Assembly (NCBI GenBank): GCA_017654735.1 | Contig: JADPYG010000088.1 | Location: 4,650,001 to 4,714,000 of the forward strand | Length of the DNA stretch: 64,000 nucleotides | Origin: Vishniacozyma victoriae | Lineage: Eukaryota > Basidiomycota > Tremellomycetes > Tremellales > Bulleribasidiaceae | Direction: 5' to 3' | In this document: positions 12,151-22,756 of the stretch, piece after piece | Layout of the letters: the number at the start of each line of letters is the position of its first letter | How positions within the stretch are numbered: position 1 is the first letter of the stretch | Program-made: the position numbers and the translations under genes | The notes under the pieces: generated by a model | Database searches by the model: none | Told to the model about the DNA's origin: nothing | The model's input: only the letters and a program-made list of their open reading frames with translations

Positions 12151-13142
12151 TCACAGATCCTTCTTACTCTCCCCAACAACATTCTTAGCCCTGACATCCA
12201 ATTCCCTCTGTTCCTTATCTTCCTGCCTACTAGCCCATTCTTGTCCAATTTGCATCCCAATAATACCCATACATAAGAACCCAATAATAGCGTTTCCAGC
12301 AGCCAAGACTCGAACGGCTTCGGTACGTTCTGCTTCTGTGACTGGGAATTCTCGGGGTGGGGGGGTTGGGAGGATTGAGTAGGTTGGGATGAGGGTGTTT
12401 TCGGGTACTGGAAGTTAGCTCGCGCCGAAGGTGCGGGAGAGATATTGGTTCTGTCCCAGTGAAAGGGGAGGGGAGGAGGGGGAGGGGAGGAGAGAGGAAG
12501 AGCGGAAGAGGGGACTTACGGAAAGTACGTAGAGATTGAATATGGATAGTCAAGTAAATGATAATGATAGCAACCTGAAGAGCTATTGATTAGTTCCGCT
12601 CTACTTCAAATCACAAGAGGAAGGGAACGAACCAATTCCAGTACCATCAAAGAACATGGCTGATTCGGTCCATTTATGTAATTTTGCAAGTAAACCTAAT
12701 AGGGGGAGAGCTAGGGCGACGTGGAATAATGCCTATCATCAGGTTCTGCTGCTATCTCATGGCTTTGACCCGTGTCCGAGCAAGAAGAAGGTACTTCGTA
12801 GTAAGAGGAAAGATAAATGGAGAAAAAAGGGGATGAGGTCCGGGAGGAAGATGGATGAACAATGCTTACCTTGACTGCACCTGGTGATTCGAACCAGATT
12901 GTGTAGAATGTATATGCATTCTCTAATGCCTCGTTGGTAACGGGAACATAAAGTAATGGGATATCAACCTATTATCAGTATCGGTTCCATTTCCATCAAA
13001 AAAATGACTTCCTCTCCCAAAACATCTCATACATTGCGGAAAGAAGTGAATGAACAGAAAGAGGACTCACGACTTGACAGACAAATACCATTCCCAAGAT
13101 AAAAGCCGAAGAGCCCATTACTACAGATGATAAGAAACCCAT
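12151..13142 (-). CDS. SHR3: Shr3-family ER membrane chaperone for amino acid permeases
   Basis: ER membrane protein that keeps newly made amino acid permeases soluble in the membrane until export. Five exons give about 195 residues, near the usual length. The N-terminus (MGFLSSVVMGSSAFILGMVF) is the first membrane segment. The third exon carries the diagnostic LLGLLAKLHKWTESAMFFDG, where Shr3 proteins have a lipid-exposed LL-x-x-K-x-x-K-P-T-E-x-x-x-x-FDG block. Next come VAIIIYLTIHIQS and a last helix, AIIGFLCMGIIGMQIGQEWA. One intron uses a GTTCGT donor and the acceptor CTAATCAATAG, which keeps the frame through Ala-Leu-Gln-Val. The tail is charged and ends SKKDL. The neighbour on the other side of the 640-bp divergent promoter is CDC14. 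Confidence 0.82.
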
Positions 13143-13784
13143 CTTTTGATATCTGTTCTGAATGGGATGGAAGTGAAGTAAGTAAGTATGAGTGAGTTTT
13201 CAATTAAAGTCGAGATAACAAGTTGGCTGTTAAGTTCCGGTTCTTGGCCTAGAGCATGGTCTCTGTGCCTGAATTTACTCCGGTTATTAGGCCTGCGATT
13301 CCTTATTTGGCAAGCCTAGTATCATTAGTAGTAATCAACGCACTGACCTACACACACACAATGACAATAGGATAAGAGTGTAACACGTTGAATGATGGTC
13401 CGTGCCACTCCTTTGGATCCCCTGGATAAAGTTCTCTCCTTCAACCCCTTGATTACACACTGACCCACGCGCTAAGTGACGAATCATCATTCAACCCTCC
13501 CTCTCTTACCGTACTCGACTGATTTAATCTAATTCATCCTTCCCTTCTTTGATTCTTATTTCTCTTCCCTTCCTCATCCATCTTTTCCATTTCCCTTCCC
13601 TTCCCTCTCTCTCACTCACTCACCTATATCCATGTTGCTCCAACAATCGTAGTCTTGAGCGACCATCCAACATCACTCGACATCACTCGACATCACTCCA
13701 ATACCTGGATACCAAGACCCACTACATACTCAACACCTCGACATTCCTTTCCTTCCCCTCCCTTCACAATACACTCTCAGCAAG
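13143..13784. promoter_or_regulatory. Divergent promoter region SHR3/CDC14
   Basis: About 640 bp separate the two start codons. The CDC14-proximal half is strongly CT-rich (about 13540-13625) and contains a short tandem repeat at 13671-13700. No gene is supported. Confidence 0.5.
13671..13700. repeat. Tandem 10-mer, three copies
   Basis: Three consecutive copies of CATCACTCGA (the last ends CCA) lie 85 bp before the CDC14 start codon, in the presumed 5' leader. Confidence 0.85.
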
Positions 13785-16207
13785 ATGCCATTACGAGATT
13801 TCCCAAATCCTGTAGCCCACTATAGCGATGTATTTCTCTTTACGACCCTAACCCCTAAACAAGTCGAAGCGCACTCTAGAGCTGCATATCGACATCCAGT
13901 ATCAGGATTACCATGTTCTCTCTTTTCCCGTAAGCTGATCCCTTCAGTTCTTCTTGGAGAAAAGCTGATGGGTAGTGGATGATGAAATGAGATATATCCC
14001 GTTTGCAAAAGATTATGGACCACTCAATTTGGCAAATACCTTCGAAGCTTGTGTGGCTATTCATACTAGATTAAATGTAAGCTCATCTCTTTGGTAAGTT
14101 GGTAGCTGATGAGAAGGAAAAGAATGGCAGACCCATATGTCTATATACATCCACCGATCCGAAAATGAAATCAAATATGGCTTTATTAGTTGGCTTGTAC
14201 GCCGTAAGTCACCTTCATTCTGTCGAGATTGTAAGCTGATAATTAGGTGATTGTATGGCATCTCTCTGCTTCTGATGCCTTTAGTCCGATTGCAGAGATG
14301 GAAATGAGGTTGTTTAGGGATGCTGGGAATGCAGCTATGGAATTTGGCATTTCTATCCAAGTAAGCTGTCCAGCCCTCTAGTAAGGTATAGCTGATATTC
14401 AGGATTGTCTGTATGGAGTTGAAAAAGCAATGGAGACTCAATTACTCGATATGACTGAATTTGATCCGAAAACTTACAGATTCTTTGAAACTGTCGAGTA
14501 GGTTCTATCGAGGAAAGGAGCTGATGGTAGACACGGCGACTTGAATGTCCTAGGACCCTTTATCCCATTCGCATCGCCGGTCGATGAATTATGGGTCAAG
14601 AAGGAGGCTGCGGCGAAAGATCCTTCGTATGCCAATCTAGCGGCGTATGCTGCTCAGAGGACTATTGCTAGGAATAAACCGAGGAGTAGGTTCCCGAATT
14701 ATACCTTTAGGTGTGTGATGGAGGCCTTCAGGGATGAACAGGTTGGATTAGTCGTTAGGCTTAACAATGATCTGTAAGCTAGTGTAATTGTATCATGGGT
14801 CAAGCTGATGATAGATACGACCGAGAATTCTTCTTTCAAGCTGGTATAAGCCATATCGACATGTACTTTGACGACGGCTCCAATCCCTCTGATGAGATTG
14901 TACGGCATTTCATCAGGCTCGCAGAGGATGTTATCGAGAGGCAGGGGAAAAGGGTGGCTGTTCACTGTAAAGCGGGACTAGGCAGGACGGGAGTATTGAT
15001 TGGAGGTAAGATCCTGTGGCATAGCTAAAGCTAACTCTAGCCTACTTTATTTACAAGTACCAATTTTCTGCCCAAGAGGTCATTGCCTTCATGCGGATTG
15101 TTAGGCCCGGAATGGTCGTTGGGCCGCAACAGCAGTATATGGTCGCTAATCAGATGAAATGGGTCGCATGGGTGAGCTGCATGTCTCAGTAGATACTGAC
15201 AAGCTGATATATAGGCGGCACAGGATGCGATCCTACGTGAACTCAAGATGAACACAAGGACGGAATCCGCGTTCGCTCTCCATACACCCCCACTCGAGGT
15301 CGAACCATTATCTTCTTCTACCACCGCCGTTAGTTCACAACTCCAAGCCGAAACTTCTGTCGGATCCCTTAAAGCATCCGCTCGATCCTCTCGACATACA
15401 GCCACCGTCTCTAAATGCGGCGATGCAGTTGGTCAACCTCGTAAAGGGACCGGACCCGTTCGACCTGCTAGTATCGTCGAAGTCGAAGAGGAGGAACAAG
15501 AAGTCCAACATATTTCGACTAGGATCGGGTATCGTGAACCCCTCACTGCCTCTTCCTCCCAGCCATCAAGGGGTACCAAACGCGGAGCGACCCGTATCCC
15601 AGTGGACAGGACACCAAGTTCTACCCGTACCCTCGAGATTCCCTCTACACTAGCCCGATCAACCTCTACTGCAAGTATGCAATCGACCACCACAGACATT
15701 GATGATCGAGCACATAAACGACGACCTGTGAAAACTCCCTCTCCGATGCGAGAAGTACGGGCTATACACCATGAAATGTCCGATAATGAACCATTGACTC
15801 CTTCTCGAAAAGTCAATGTTAAAGTCATTGAGGAAGTTCAACTTATCGAGACAAAGATGAAGAGTACCAGGCCCCAGAGGAATGGGTCAGAAATGGTACG
15901 ACCCGTCACTACCACTACATCATCGCCCGGTACTCCATTATCGAAATTGAAATTTGGGATTACTAGGAAATCACCCCCTACCGAAGAAATCTCTATGATT
16001 CCAGCAGCTCCCGAATTGGCTAGGACCAAAGGGAATTCAAGGCAGGGTACTCTTACTAGGGCTGGAAGGGATCAGGGTGAAAGACAGAAGGAGGTGAAGG
16101 AGAAGGAAAAGGAGAAAATGTTGTCTCCACCGAGATTCGGAGCTCGTCTATTGAGTAGACTTGGAGCTACTGGTAAGCTCAATCGAGTGGTCTTAGCTGA
16201 CGACTAG
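13785..16207 (+). CDS. CDC14: Dual-specificity phosphatase Cdc14
   Basis: Proline-directed phosphatase that reverses Cdk phosphorylation at mitotic exit. The start at 13785 gives MPLRDFPNPVAHYSDVFLFT. The DSPn half carries DDEMRYIPFAKDYGPLNLAN and the segment FRDAGNAAMEFGISIQDCLYG. The linker shows ETVEHGDLNVLGPF. The catalytic domain carries VAVHCKAGLGRTG, the C-x5-R signature, then AYFIYKY and VRPGMVVGPQQQYM. All of these are near-diagnostic of Cdc14. About nine exons are needed, and the frame is restored at each junction. One intron (14077-14113) is only 37 nt, with the CTGAT branch site directly touching the GAG acceptor. The last exon adds a long Ser/Thr/Pro and basic tail with several S/T-P sites. 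Total is about 690 residues. Confidence 0.93.
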
Positions 16208-16863
16208 GATGATCCGGCTTCATCCCAATATCAGACCCTTAAGTCGTATGACTTGTTTACAACGACCACGACCCACTTCACGACCAAACGATTTTCACGA
16301 TCATTGCACATATTTATGACCCACGACCCACGACTCATTTCCCAGGTTTCCCGTTAACGTTTCCCCGTTCTCGTCCATCTTCTGTCGCTCCCTATGCATC
16401 CTTGTCGGTGTTACGTGCTTGTTCGAGTTGCGTTGATTGTCTGGCTTGCGTTGCGTGTGAATTAAAAGTTGGGGGTACGGCTTCGACTCGACGACATTTC
16501 GAGAGACCCTTTTGACGATCCAGCACTGTGGTGTTCCTCTTTGATGATTTGGTCGATTCACTTCCATTTGCGATACTGCTTTGATCAGTTTGTTAGCCAT
16601 TCATCATCCGACTATATCCAGCTGAGTATGATCTGATCCAATCCAGTCCGTCCAGCACACTCGGTCAATATCCCGTCACCCAACTCAACGCGGTCATGCA
16701 ATCGAATGTCATTCCACTATTGATTGTATACAATCTAATGCTTCTTATCTCCCTCAGCCTCCGATACGAATTGTCGAATGCTGCACATTAGTTCCTATCC
16801 TTGCGTTCCAGATGAAGCTCAGCGCAGAGTCTACGACTCTAACGCCTCTAGCTTCCCGTTGAC
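16208..16863. other. Gene-free spacer between convergent CDC14 and ATP19
   Basis: About 650 bp. Near 16257-16340 it holds repeated ACGACC/CACGACC words. A 99-codon open frame on the minus strand (16301-16600) has no recognisable features and was not accepted. Confidence 0.45.
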
Positions 16864-17148
16864 TCACAAGTCCTCCTCCTCTTTTGATGTAGCTTGAATA
16901 GAAGAATCCTTTTCAACTGGTGGTGGGACGTTTGAACCTGCTGGTTTCGATCCTCCTAGTTTGGCATATGCGATAGCCCCTGTTCCAAACATTGTACCGA
17001 GTGCGCTGGATGATTAGTTGGTGGTAACGTTTGAAATGGCATTTAACATACAGGTACTCGTTCTGGTTGTTAGCTTCTTTTTCTCAATATCTGGTGGAGA
17101 AATGGGATGACATACTTTGATGGTCATACCGGCGATTCTGTAGGACAT
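16864..17148 (-). CDS. ATP19: ATP synthase subunit k (Atp19), mitochondrial
   Basis: Small membrane subunit associated with dimeric F1Fo ATP synthase. Three exons (17148-17116, 17062-17052, 17005-16864) give 61 residues: MSYRIAGMTIK, then NEYLALGTMFGTGAIAYAKL, then GGSKPAG and an acidic tail. This follows the fungal subunit k plan (short N-terminus ending in I-x-x-x-x-LAL, one helix, a GGSKPA motif after it). The middle exon is just 11 nt, and without it the frame and the conserved NEYLAL block are lost. The gene is divergent from mitoribosomal L16 with only 179 bp between start codons, suggesting a shared promoter. Assignment rests on pattern memory, not alignment. Confidence 0.75.
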
Positions 17149-17327
17149 GGTTGGTTGATTTAAGGTGGTGTATGGGTGTATAGGTATAGGTATCAAGTAA
17201 CGGTAACCAAGAGGGATAAGTGCAATGTATTCTAATCCCGGTATTTTCCGATAGTGGCATCCTAATTTCGGTGCATCTACTGCAGCCTGTATCTACTTGA
17301 ACATACCATACACCTATATCATATACA

Positions 17328-18270
17328 ATGCTCGGACTAAACCTATTACGACCTACTACTGCATTCGCTTCATCTAGCAGATTAACACTATCAGCTCCTA
17401 TCGCTCTTAATCAGGTTCAAAGCAGATTTCGATCAGATCTAGCTCCTCGTCGTACGAAATATCGAAAAGCTCAAAAGGGGCGTGTATCAATCCCAACCGT
17501 ATGTCCCCTTCTCCATATCTTCTCTTTCAAATTCGCAACAGACGCAAGATACTGACAGTCTAGGGAGGTTCAATAAAAGGAACAACACTCGAACATGGTA
17601 CATTCGGAATCCGTACATTAGGTTCAGCCCGCCTAACTGCCGATCAATTAACTTCCGCCATAACAGCTATTAAACGTAAAATTAAACCAGTAAAAGGTGC
17701 AGAGGTGTTTATGAGGGTTTTCCCTGATATACCCGTTTGTGTCAAGGGTAATGAAACTAGGATGGGAAAGGGGAAAGGGAGTTTTGAATATTGGGCTTGT
17801 AGAGTGCCCTTGGGGAGGGTTGTTTTCGAGGTTGGAGGAGGGGGGATAAGAGAGGAGATTGCAAAGCAGGGTAAGTCCAGGCTCGAAGATATCGGCGTCG
17901 CATACGTCGAGGGTTGGAATCGAGGGCGAGATGGATGATCCGTCCGGTCGAGATCACGGTCATCTCGACCTCAAGTCGATATCGTTGAGAGTAAGGACCA
18001 AGCTGATAAACAGCATTAAGACTTGCTCAAATGAAATTACCAGTTCAAACGGAATTCATTACCCACAACACCCCCTCTCGCTTAGGAACACTCTCCACAA
18101 CATCACTAGGTCCACCATCAGCCGCTTTACCTGTACCAGCACAATTGGCGGAATTGGACGCTAAAGATGAAGGTGGGGCTCTTGATGTTATTTTGGATAG
18201 GGAGCAGAGATTACAGGAAGCTATTGTTGGGTTGGAGGGAATGAAGATTGAGGAGCAGCCTAGATTGTAA
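17328..18270 (+). CDS. MRPL16: Mitochondrial large ribosomal subunit protein uL16m
   Basis: Component of the mitochondrial large ribosomal subunit near the peptidyl-transferase centre. Three exons join in frame. The N-terminus ([19 protein letters not shown]) is a basic, Ser-rich import leader. L16 motifs follow: [53 protein letters not shown] and [19 protein letters not shown], and the last exon continues [18 protein letters not shown]-terminal extension of about 70 residues, rich in Ser/Pro then acidic, is longer than in bacterial L16. It shares a short divergent promoter with ATP19. Confidence 0.93.
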
Positions 18271-18541
18271 AGCGCTGATCGCTTAAGAGAGTATGCAGGT
18301 ATTGCGATTCTCGATGCTCTTTCTGCTAGTCGGCTTTCTCGTAATCTGGGGGGATCCTTTGTAAGTTCACGTGTGTCAGGTTAGGATATCCCTTCAGCGG
18401 GCAGGGGAAGCTTGATAACTCAGCGCCGAGAGGGAGGGATAAAGAGGCAGAGTAGTAGCTTAGTCTACTTTTCCCCCCAAATACATTTCGATCAGCCAAT
18501 CATCACCCTCGCCATATCAAACCCACAACCTGTCCAACGCG

Positions 18542-18880
18542 ATGTCACTACCTGATCAGACTGATGCAGGGTCAAACCAATCTGGTCTCGGCCAGACGAC
18601 AACCAAAACCCCCGGCACAGGCCCCAGTGAGCCTCTGAAATCCCAGTTCCAATCGATCCAAGACATCGACCGGAGCAAGGGACCACATGCACAAGGCTGG
18701 GCCACGGAGAGGCAGGTATCTGCGAGGACCGGCAAGCCAAAGACCACGACAACCCCCTCCTCCGTCTCCCAAGTAACCCAAACCACAGTCACGGGGACTC
18801 AGTTGGGTCCTGACCCCTTCAATTACGATGAAGATGCCATAAATCCCAACGACCTCAAGCCCCAGCAATCTAGAACATAG
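18542..18880 (+). CDS. Small Ser/Thr/Gln-rich orphan protein
   Basis: An intronless open frame of 112 residues beginning MSLPDQTDAGSNQSGLGQTT. It is rich in Ser, Thr, Gln and Pro, has no hydrophobic segment, and ends with an acidic block (GPDPFNYDEDAINPNDL). I recognise no domain. The upstream 200 bp is G-rich (GGGGATCC, AGGGGAAG, GAGGGAGGG) and then C-rich near 18470, with two candidate stress-element-like AGGGG words. It is the first of a series of small orphan genes running to 26.1 kb. The composition is coding-like, but no homolog is known to me. Confidence 0.5.
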   Translation: MSLPDQTDAGSNQSGLGQTTTKTPGTGPSEPLKSQFQSIQDIDRSKGPHAQGWATERQVSARTGKPKTTTTPSSVSQVTQTTVTGTQLGPDPFNYDEDAINPNDLKPQQSRT

Positions 18881-19384
18881 CGGTCAGACCATTCAGTCTC
18901 ATTCCCATCTTCGCTGTTACTCCTCACCGCATTCACGTCACCTGAACGATCTTCACATCCATCCCAATGTCCATATTGTATATACCCACGCCCGGAATGA
19001 CCACCTGCCTCACTTCATGCTCGACGTTCTCACTTGTGCTTATCAGATCTCATTGTCTTATGCATTCAGTACATGCGCTGAACTCTCATTACATGACTCA
19101 TTGCTATAGTGCGAAGGGTGCCCGTGGGGTAAGAGGAGAGGATAGTAGGGGTGGCGATTCCACTGGTGTCATGAAAGGAGAAATCTATTCAATGGCCATA
19201 GGCCGTTTCACGTATACGCTCCACAACGTTGTAATGCTTGTCAGGCTGGGACGGTGGGACTAGAGCAAAGTCTCGCACAATGGCGCATTCCGTTGATGCT
19301 GCCTCGGCCAAATCCCTTTCACCAGTGGAGTCGGTGAAAGGTACTCATACGAGATACCTTGGCTCTTGCCACTGGGCCTCGACC
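18881..19384. other. Gene-free spacer in the orphan-gene region
   Basis: About 500 bp between two small orphan genes, containing only short frames without recognisable content. Its right end leads into the TATA box at 19385. Confidence 0.45.
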
Positions 19385-19391
19385 TATATAA
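19385..19391 (+). promoter_or_regulatory. TATA box of the CxxC orphan gene
   Basis: A perfect TATATAA followed by GGAG lies 90 bp before the ATG at 19475. The same TATATAAGGAG word recurs before the orphan gene at 22757. Confidence 0.65.
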
Positions 19392-19474
19392 GGAGTGTTT
19401 CCGAGCGAACCTGCTTTCCAATTGCTTTCACTCTCTTGCAAACGATTCCATTTCACCAACGATTTGTACTCGGA

Positions 19475-19906
19475 ATGACAGATTCTACAAGTCAAAAGTC
19501 CGGGCCGACCAAGGCCTCCTTCTTGTCCAGACTCGACCGCACAGTTTTGTCAGGGTCTTCAAGCTCCCCGACTGCAAAGCCAAGACCACCTGGAATAAAA
19601 ATTCCACCATACCCCGTTTCACAATTCAAGCACCCTCTCGAGTTTGGTACTCCAAGCGAGACTGTATGTACCAGCTGTAGCGCTGTAAATACTCATACCT
19701 TTGACAATCCCTACCCCCAAATCCCCTACGTATGGCACAATAGTCCTGGAAATCACGGCCGGTACCCCGACATCTGGTGCATGAGCTGCAAAAGCAAGAA
19801 TTCTATTCCATACTATACTGGTGGTCCAGTCCTGCGTCAGACACAGACCGCCAGGAAAACTGAACAGGGCAACAAAGAGTCGATTGTAACATCGAACGAA
19901 GAGTAA
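19475..19906 (+). CDS. Orphan protein with paired CxxC zinc-knuckle motif
   Basis: An intronless frame of 143 residues. The first 60 residues are Ser/Pro/Lys-rich (KASFLSRLDRTVLSGSSSS). Residues 65-105 hold CTSC and CMSC, spaced CX2C-X33-CX2C, with HTFDNPYPQIPYVWHNSPGN between them. This arrangement is typical of a zinc ribbon or treble-clef fold. The tail is Thr/Gln/Lys-rich and polar. I know no family with this exact pattern. The ATG at 19475 was chosen because a strong TATA box lies 90 bp upstream; the frame stays open further upstream across the TATA box, which cannot be coding if that TATA is used. No signal peptide is present. Zinc binding is inferred from spacing only. Confidence 0.6.
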   Translation: MTDSTSQKSGPTKASFLSRLDRTVLSGSSSSPTAKPRPPGIKIPPYPVSQFKHPLEFGTPSETVCTSCSAVNTHTFDNPYPQIPYVWHNSPGNHGRYPDIWCMSCKSKNSIPYYTGGPVLRQTQTARKTEQGNKESIVTSNEE

Positions 19907-20469
19907 GACGTAGAGCCTGAGGAACAGCCGCCTCCCTCATATGCAAACATCCCTCACAACTCGACAGATGCCTGGGCAGAGAACCGAACTTCCCCCGCAT
20001 GCGCGAATACAGGACCAGACGGGCTGCTGGACACAGAAGGCATTGGTTCCACATGTAGCCTCTTTCCATTTGCCAAACAGAAGAGCAAGGGTAACTGAAA
20101 TGCCCTGTCTCTACCTTTGCCCACTCACTCACATCTCTTCAGTGACCGCCGCGTCCTGCGTCACACAACTCGCCTGTACAAATCCACGTAGACCTTGCAC
20201 CTCCAGTATGTGCCATCTCTCGCCTTGTATAGACCAGTCCGTTGCTTCAACATGCATTCTGATGCCTGTAACTCAACTGCTTACGCGCTTCTATGTCTTA
20301 CTCTCGTGGCTGATCCTGGCTGTTGTTCATTTTCAGCGCTAAAAAATCCGACACCATGCGGTCACCGGTCACTTTATCGCCGGATACCCGGATCTGGAGG
20401 TAACGCTATTACAATCCTTATCGCTTGTGACTCTAACGACAATATACTGCCAATCGTTACAAAGGCAGC
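19907..20469. other. Gene-free spacer before the amidohydrolase
   Basis: About 560 bp. A 133-codon frame (19941-20342) and an overlapping minus-strand frame occur here, but neither has a promoter-like element or recognisable sequence. Confidence 0.4.
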
Positions 20470-22196
20470 ATGCCTCGATTTAGCTCGACCTTGGGCGACT
20501 TCGAGCTCGTTGACGGAACGCAGCCTCGGTCACTGTCGGACCCCTCATCAGATGGCAAGTTCCAGTCCCAATACTGGCACGCGTACCCGTTTACGAAGGG
20601 CGAAGATCTTGCTGAGCGTCCATGGCTGCGTCCCGAGCAGATCCAGACCAGCTTTATTGGGGTCAATGTGATCGATGTGGAGAAGAGTAGGGTCCTGGAG
20701 GGGATGACGGTGAAGACTAACAAGGGCCTCATCATATCGATCGAAAAGACCAAATCAGTTGATATGCAAGAGGATGGATGGACGAGTGTAGACTGCAAGG
20801 GCTTGTATATGTGTCCCGGCTTGATCGATTGTGAGTCATATGCCCTACACAATGAGCTGATACCAGGTCATACGCATATCATCGAGGACGTGAGTCGATA
20901 TCGTGGAGCCATTTGTCGCTGATGTGCAGATGGAGTATGATTATGGAATCGATTACACCGCAGCATGGATGCTCAAGGCTTGCCTCTCGAACGGTTTCAC
21001 GACCTTGAGAGATGTAGGCGGCGGTCTTAGACGTCATCGGCAAGCAGTCAATGACTGGCTGATTCCTGGGCCTCGGCTGTTTATAGGTGGACCAGTGCTC
21101 AGTCAGACCGGAGGCCACGGCACGTCAAAGTTCCCGGTCGTACTATGGATGCTGACGATAAGGGGATCATGGGGACCGCGATCGTATGCCAAGTTCAGGT
21201 ATGATCTCGGACGCCCATATGGGAATCGGCGGGGACACTCATATGGCGCTTATCGTCGACGGAGGTGAGCGTGGAAAGACCCCCGAAGACTCGATTTTGA
21301 TGTGTAGTGGACGCATGTCTGAAAGCGACCCGGAAAATTATGATGTCCGGGGCTGATCATGTCAAGATCTGTACTTCTGGAGGTGTACTTTCTCCCACAG
21401 ACAAATTGACGGGAAGCCAATTCACTGTACCGGAAATACGAGCCGTTTGTGATACGGTTCGAATGATGGTAAGTCATCCTGTATGGAAGTCGGCTCTGAA
21501 CCCGGTAGGGCGGCACTTTGGTGACATCACATTGCAATACCGACGAAGGTGCTAGAAACGCGATCGAGGGCGGAACTGGAGGTATTGAGCATGGAGGTTT
21601 GTTGAGTGATGACACCTTGAAACTCATGGCGAAAAAAGGGATTCATTACACTCCTACCTTGGTCATTCAAGATGTGAGTCCTGAACCAGGTCTGTTGCAG
21701 GTTCGTATAGAGGCTGATGCTCACAGTATATCGTCAATGGGCCCATGGGTCGACAGGTGCCGAAGTACTCGCTCGAAAAGGCGAAACTTATCGCCAAGAA
21801 CTCGTACAAAGTTGTCAAGAGGGCTCACGAGCTCGGAGTCAATATCGCCTACGGTACTGATGCGCCAGCTCCAATCATGCTGGCGGAATTCGACCTGAGA
21901 GCCAAAGTTCTTCCTGCTGCCGCCATACTTCAACAAGCAACATGTAACGGAGGTGAGTCACATTGTTCGTTGCCCAAATGTACGCTAACGGGGCAGCAAA
22001 AGTCGTCGACATGGTCGGCAAGCTAGGCTGCATCAAACCAGGAGCATTCGCAGATTTCCTTCTACTTGGGGCGAACCCGCTAGACGATATCGGAATCATG
22101 AACAAACCGCATCAGTACTTGAGAGCCGTGGTTAAGGACGGCAGATGTGTGAAGTCGAATGTAAGGGGACTAAGAGTGGAGATATCCTTAGAATGA
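20470..22196 (+). CDS. Metal-dependent amidohydrolase (imidazolonepropionase-like)
   Basis: A member of the amidohydrolase superfamily subgroup that includes imidazolonepropionase-like enzymes and Xaa-Pro dipeptidase relatives. Once spliced, it shows the HxH metal site (PGLIDCHTHIIED, joined across the first intron), TTLRDVGG, IPGPRLFIGGPVLSQTGGHG, then GADHVKICTSGGVLSPTD, the third ligand in VTSHCNTDEGARNAI, GIEHGG, the catalytic Asp in AYGTDAPAP, and the composite C-terminal strand GAFADFLLLGANPLDDI. At least seven introns are needed. One (21120-21162) starts with GC rather than GT. All metal ligands of the family are present, so the enzyme should be active. The substrate is unknown. There is no signal peptide. 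It is the only intron-rich, conserved gene among the small orphan genes. Confidence 0.85.
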
Positions 22197-22654
22197 GACA
22201 AACAACGATGTACGTATAGAAGTGATAGACCGCGACTGTTCTCCTTTCATGCCATGCGAGGGAGTGACATAGTATGTGCCTAGAGACAGTAGGACAAGAG
22301 CAATAGCGATAATCTGTATCCGAATCGTTCTCACATCACCACCATGTTAAAGTCGAGAGATGGGTATTGGCTTATGCAGCCATACGGATCCTGCCAGAAT
22401 GCTCAGTCGAACGTGCGTAAACAATGGGTCTTATCAAAGGAAGTAGCCTTCGATGCTGTGCACTTTCCTGTCTCCGCCAGCTTTGGATCTTGCTCAATAG
22501 GCTGGGCATCCTTTTTATGAACACTGTGCAAGATTGTCACAGGGGAATTGGGTATGCCTGAAATGTGCATGATTTTCGGCTCAATCGGCGCAGTCTTTGT
22601 ACGTTCTTCAGCCAAGGAGAGACCTACCTTCAAGCCCCGCAGACGGGTCCAGGG
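22197..22654. other. Gene-free spacer in the orphan-gene region
   Basis: About 450 bp between the amidohydrolase stop and the next TATA box. A CGAACGT word occurs at 22408-22414. No gene is supported. Confidence 0.45.
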
Positions 22655-22661
22655 TATATAA
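22655..22661 (+). promoter_or_regulatory. TATA box of the orphan gene at 22757
   Basis: TATATAA followed by GGAG, 102 bp before the ATG. The surrounding sequence resembles that of the TATA box at 19385. Confidence 0.65.
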
Positions 22662-22756
22662 GGAGATTGCTTCTCTCCAACTCACCGACAAACAAACCCT
22701 TCGGCATTCTCAGAACCAATCACCCAGGTCCAGCGTACACTTCACATACACCGACA

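Noticed and set aside
16301..16600. 99-codon minus-strand frame between CDC14 and ATP19
   Set aside because: No motif, no promoter element and no splice partners; it sits in a convergent 3' spacer.
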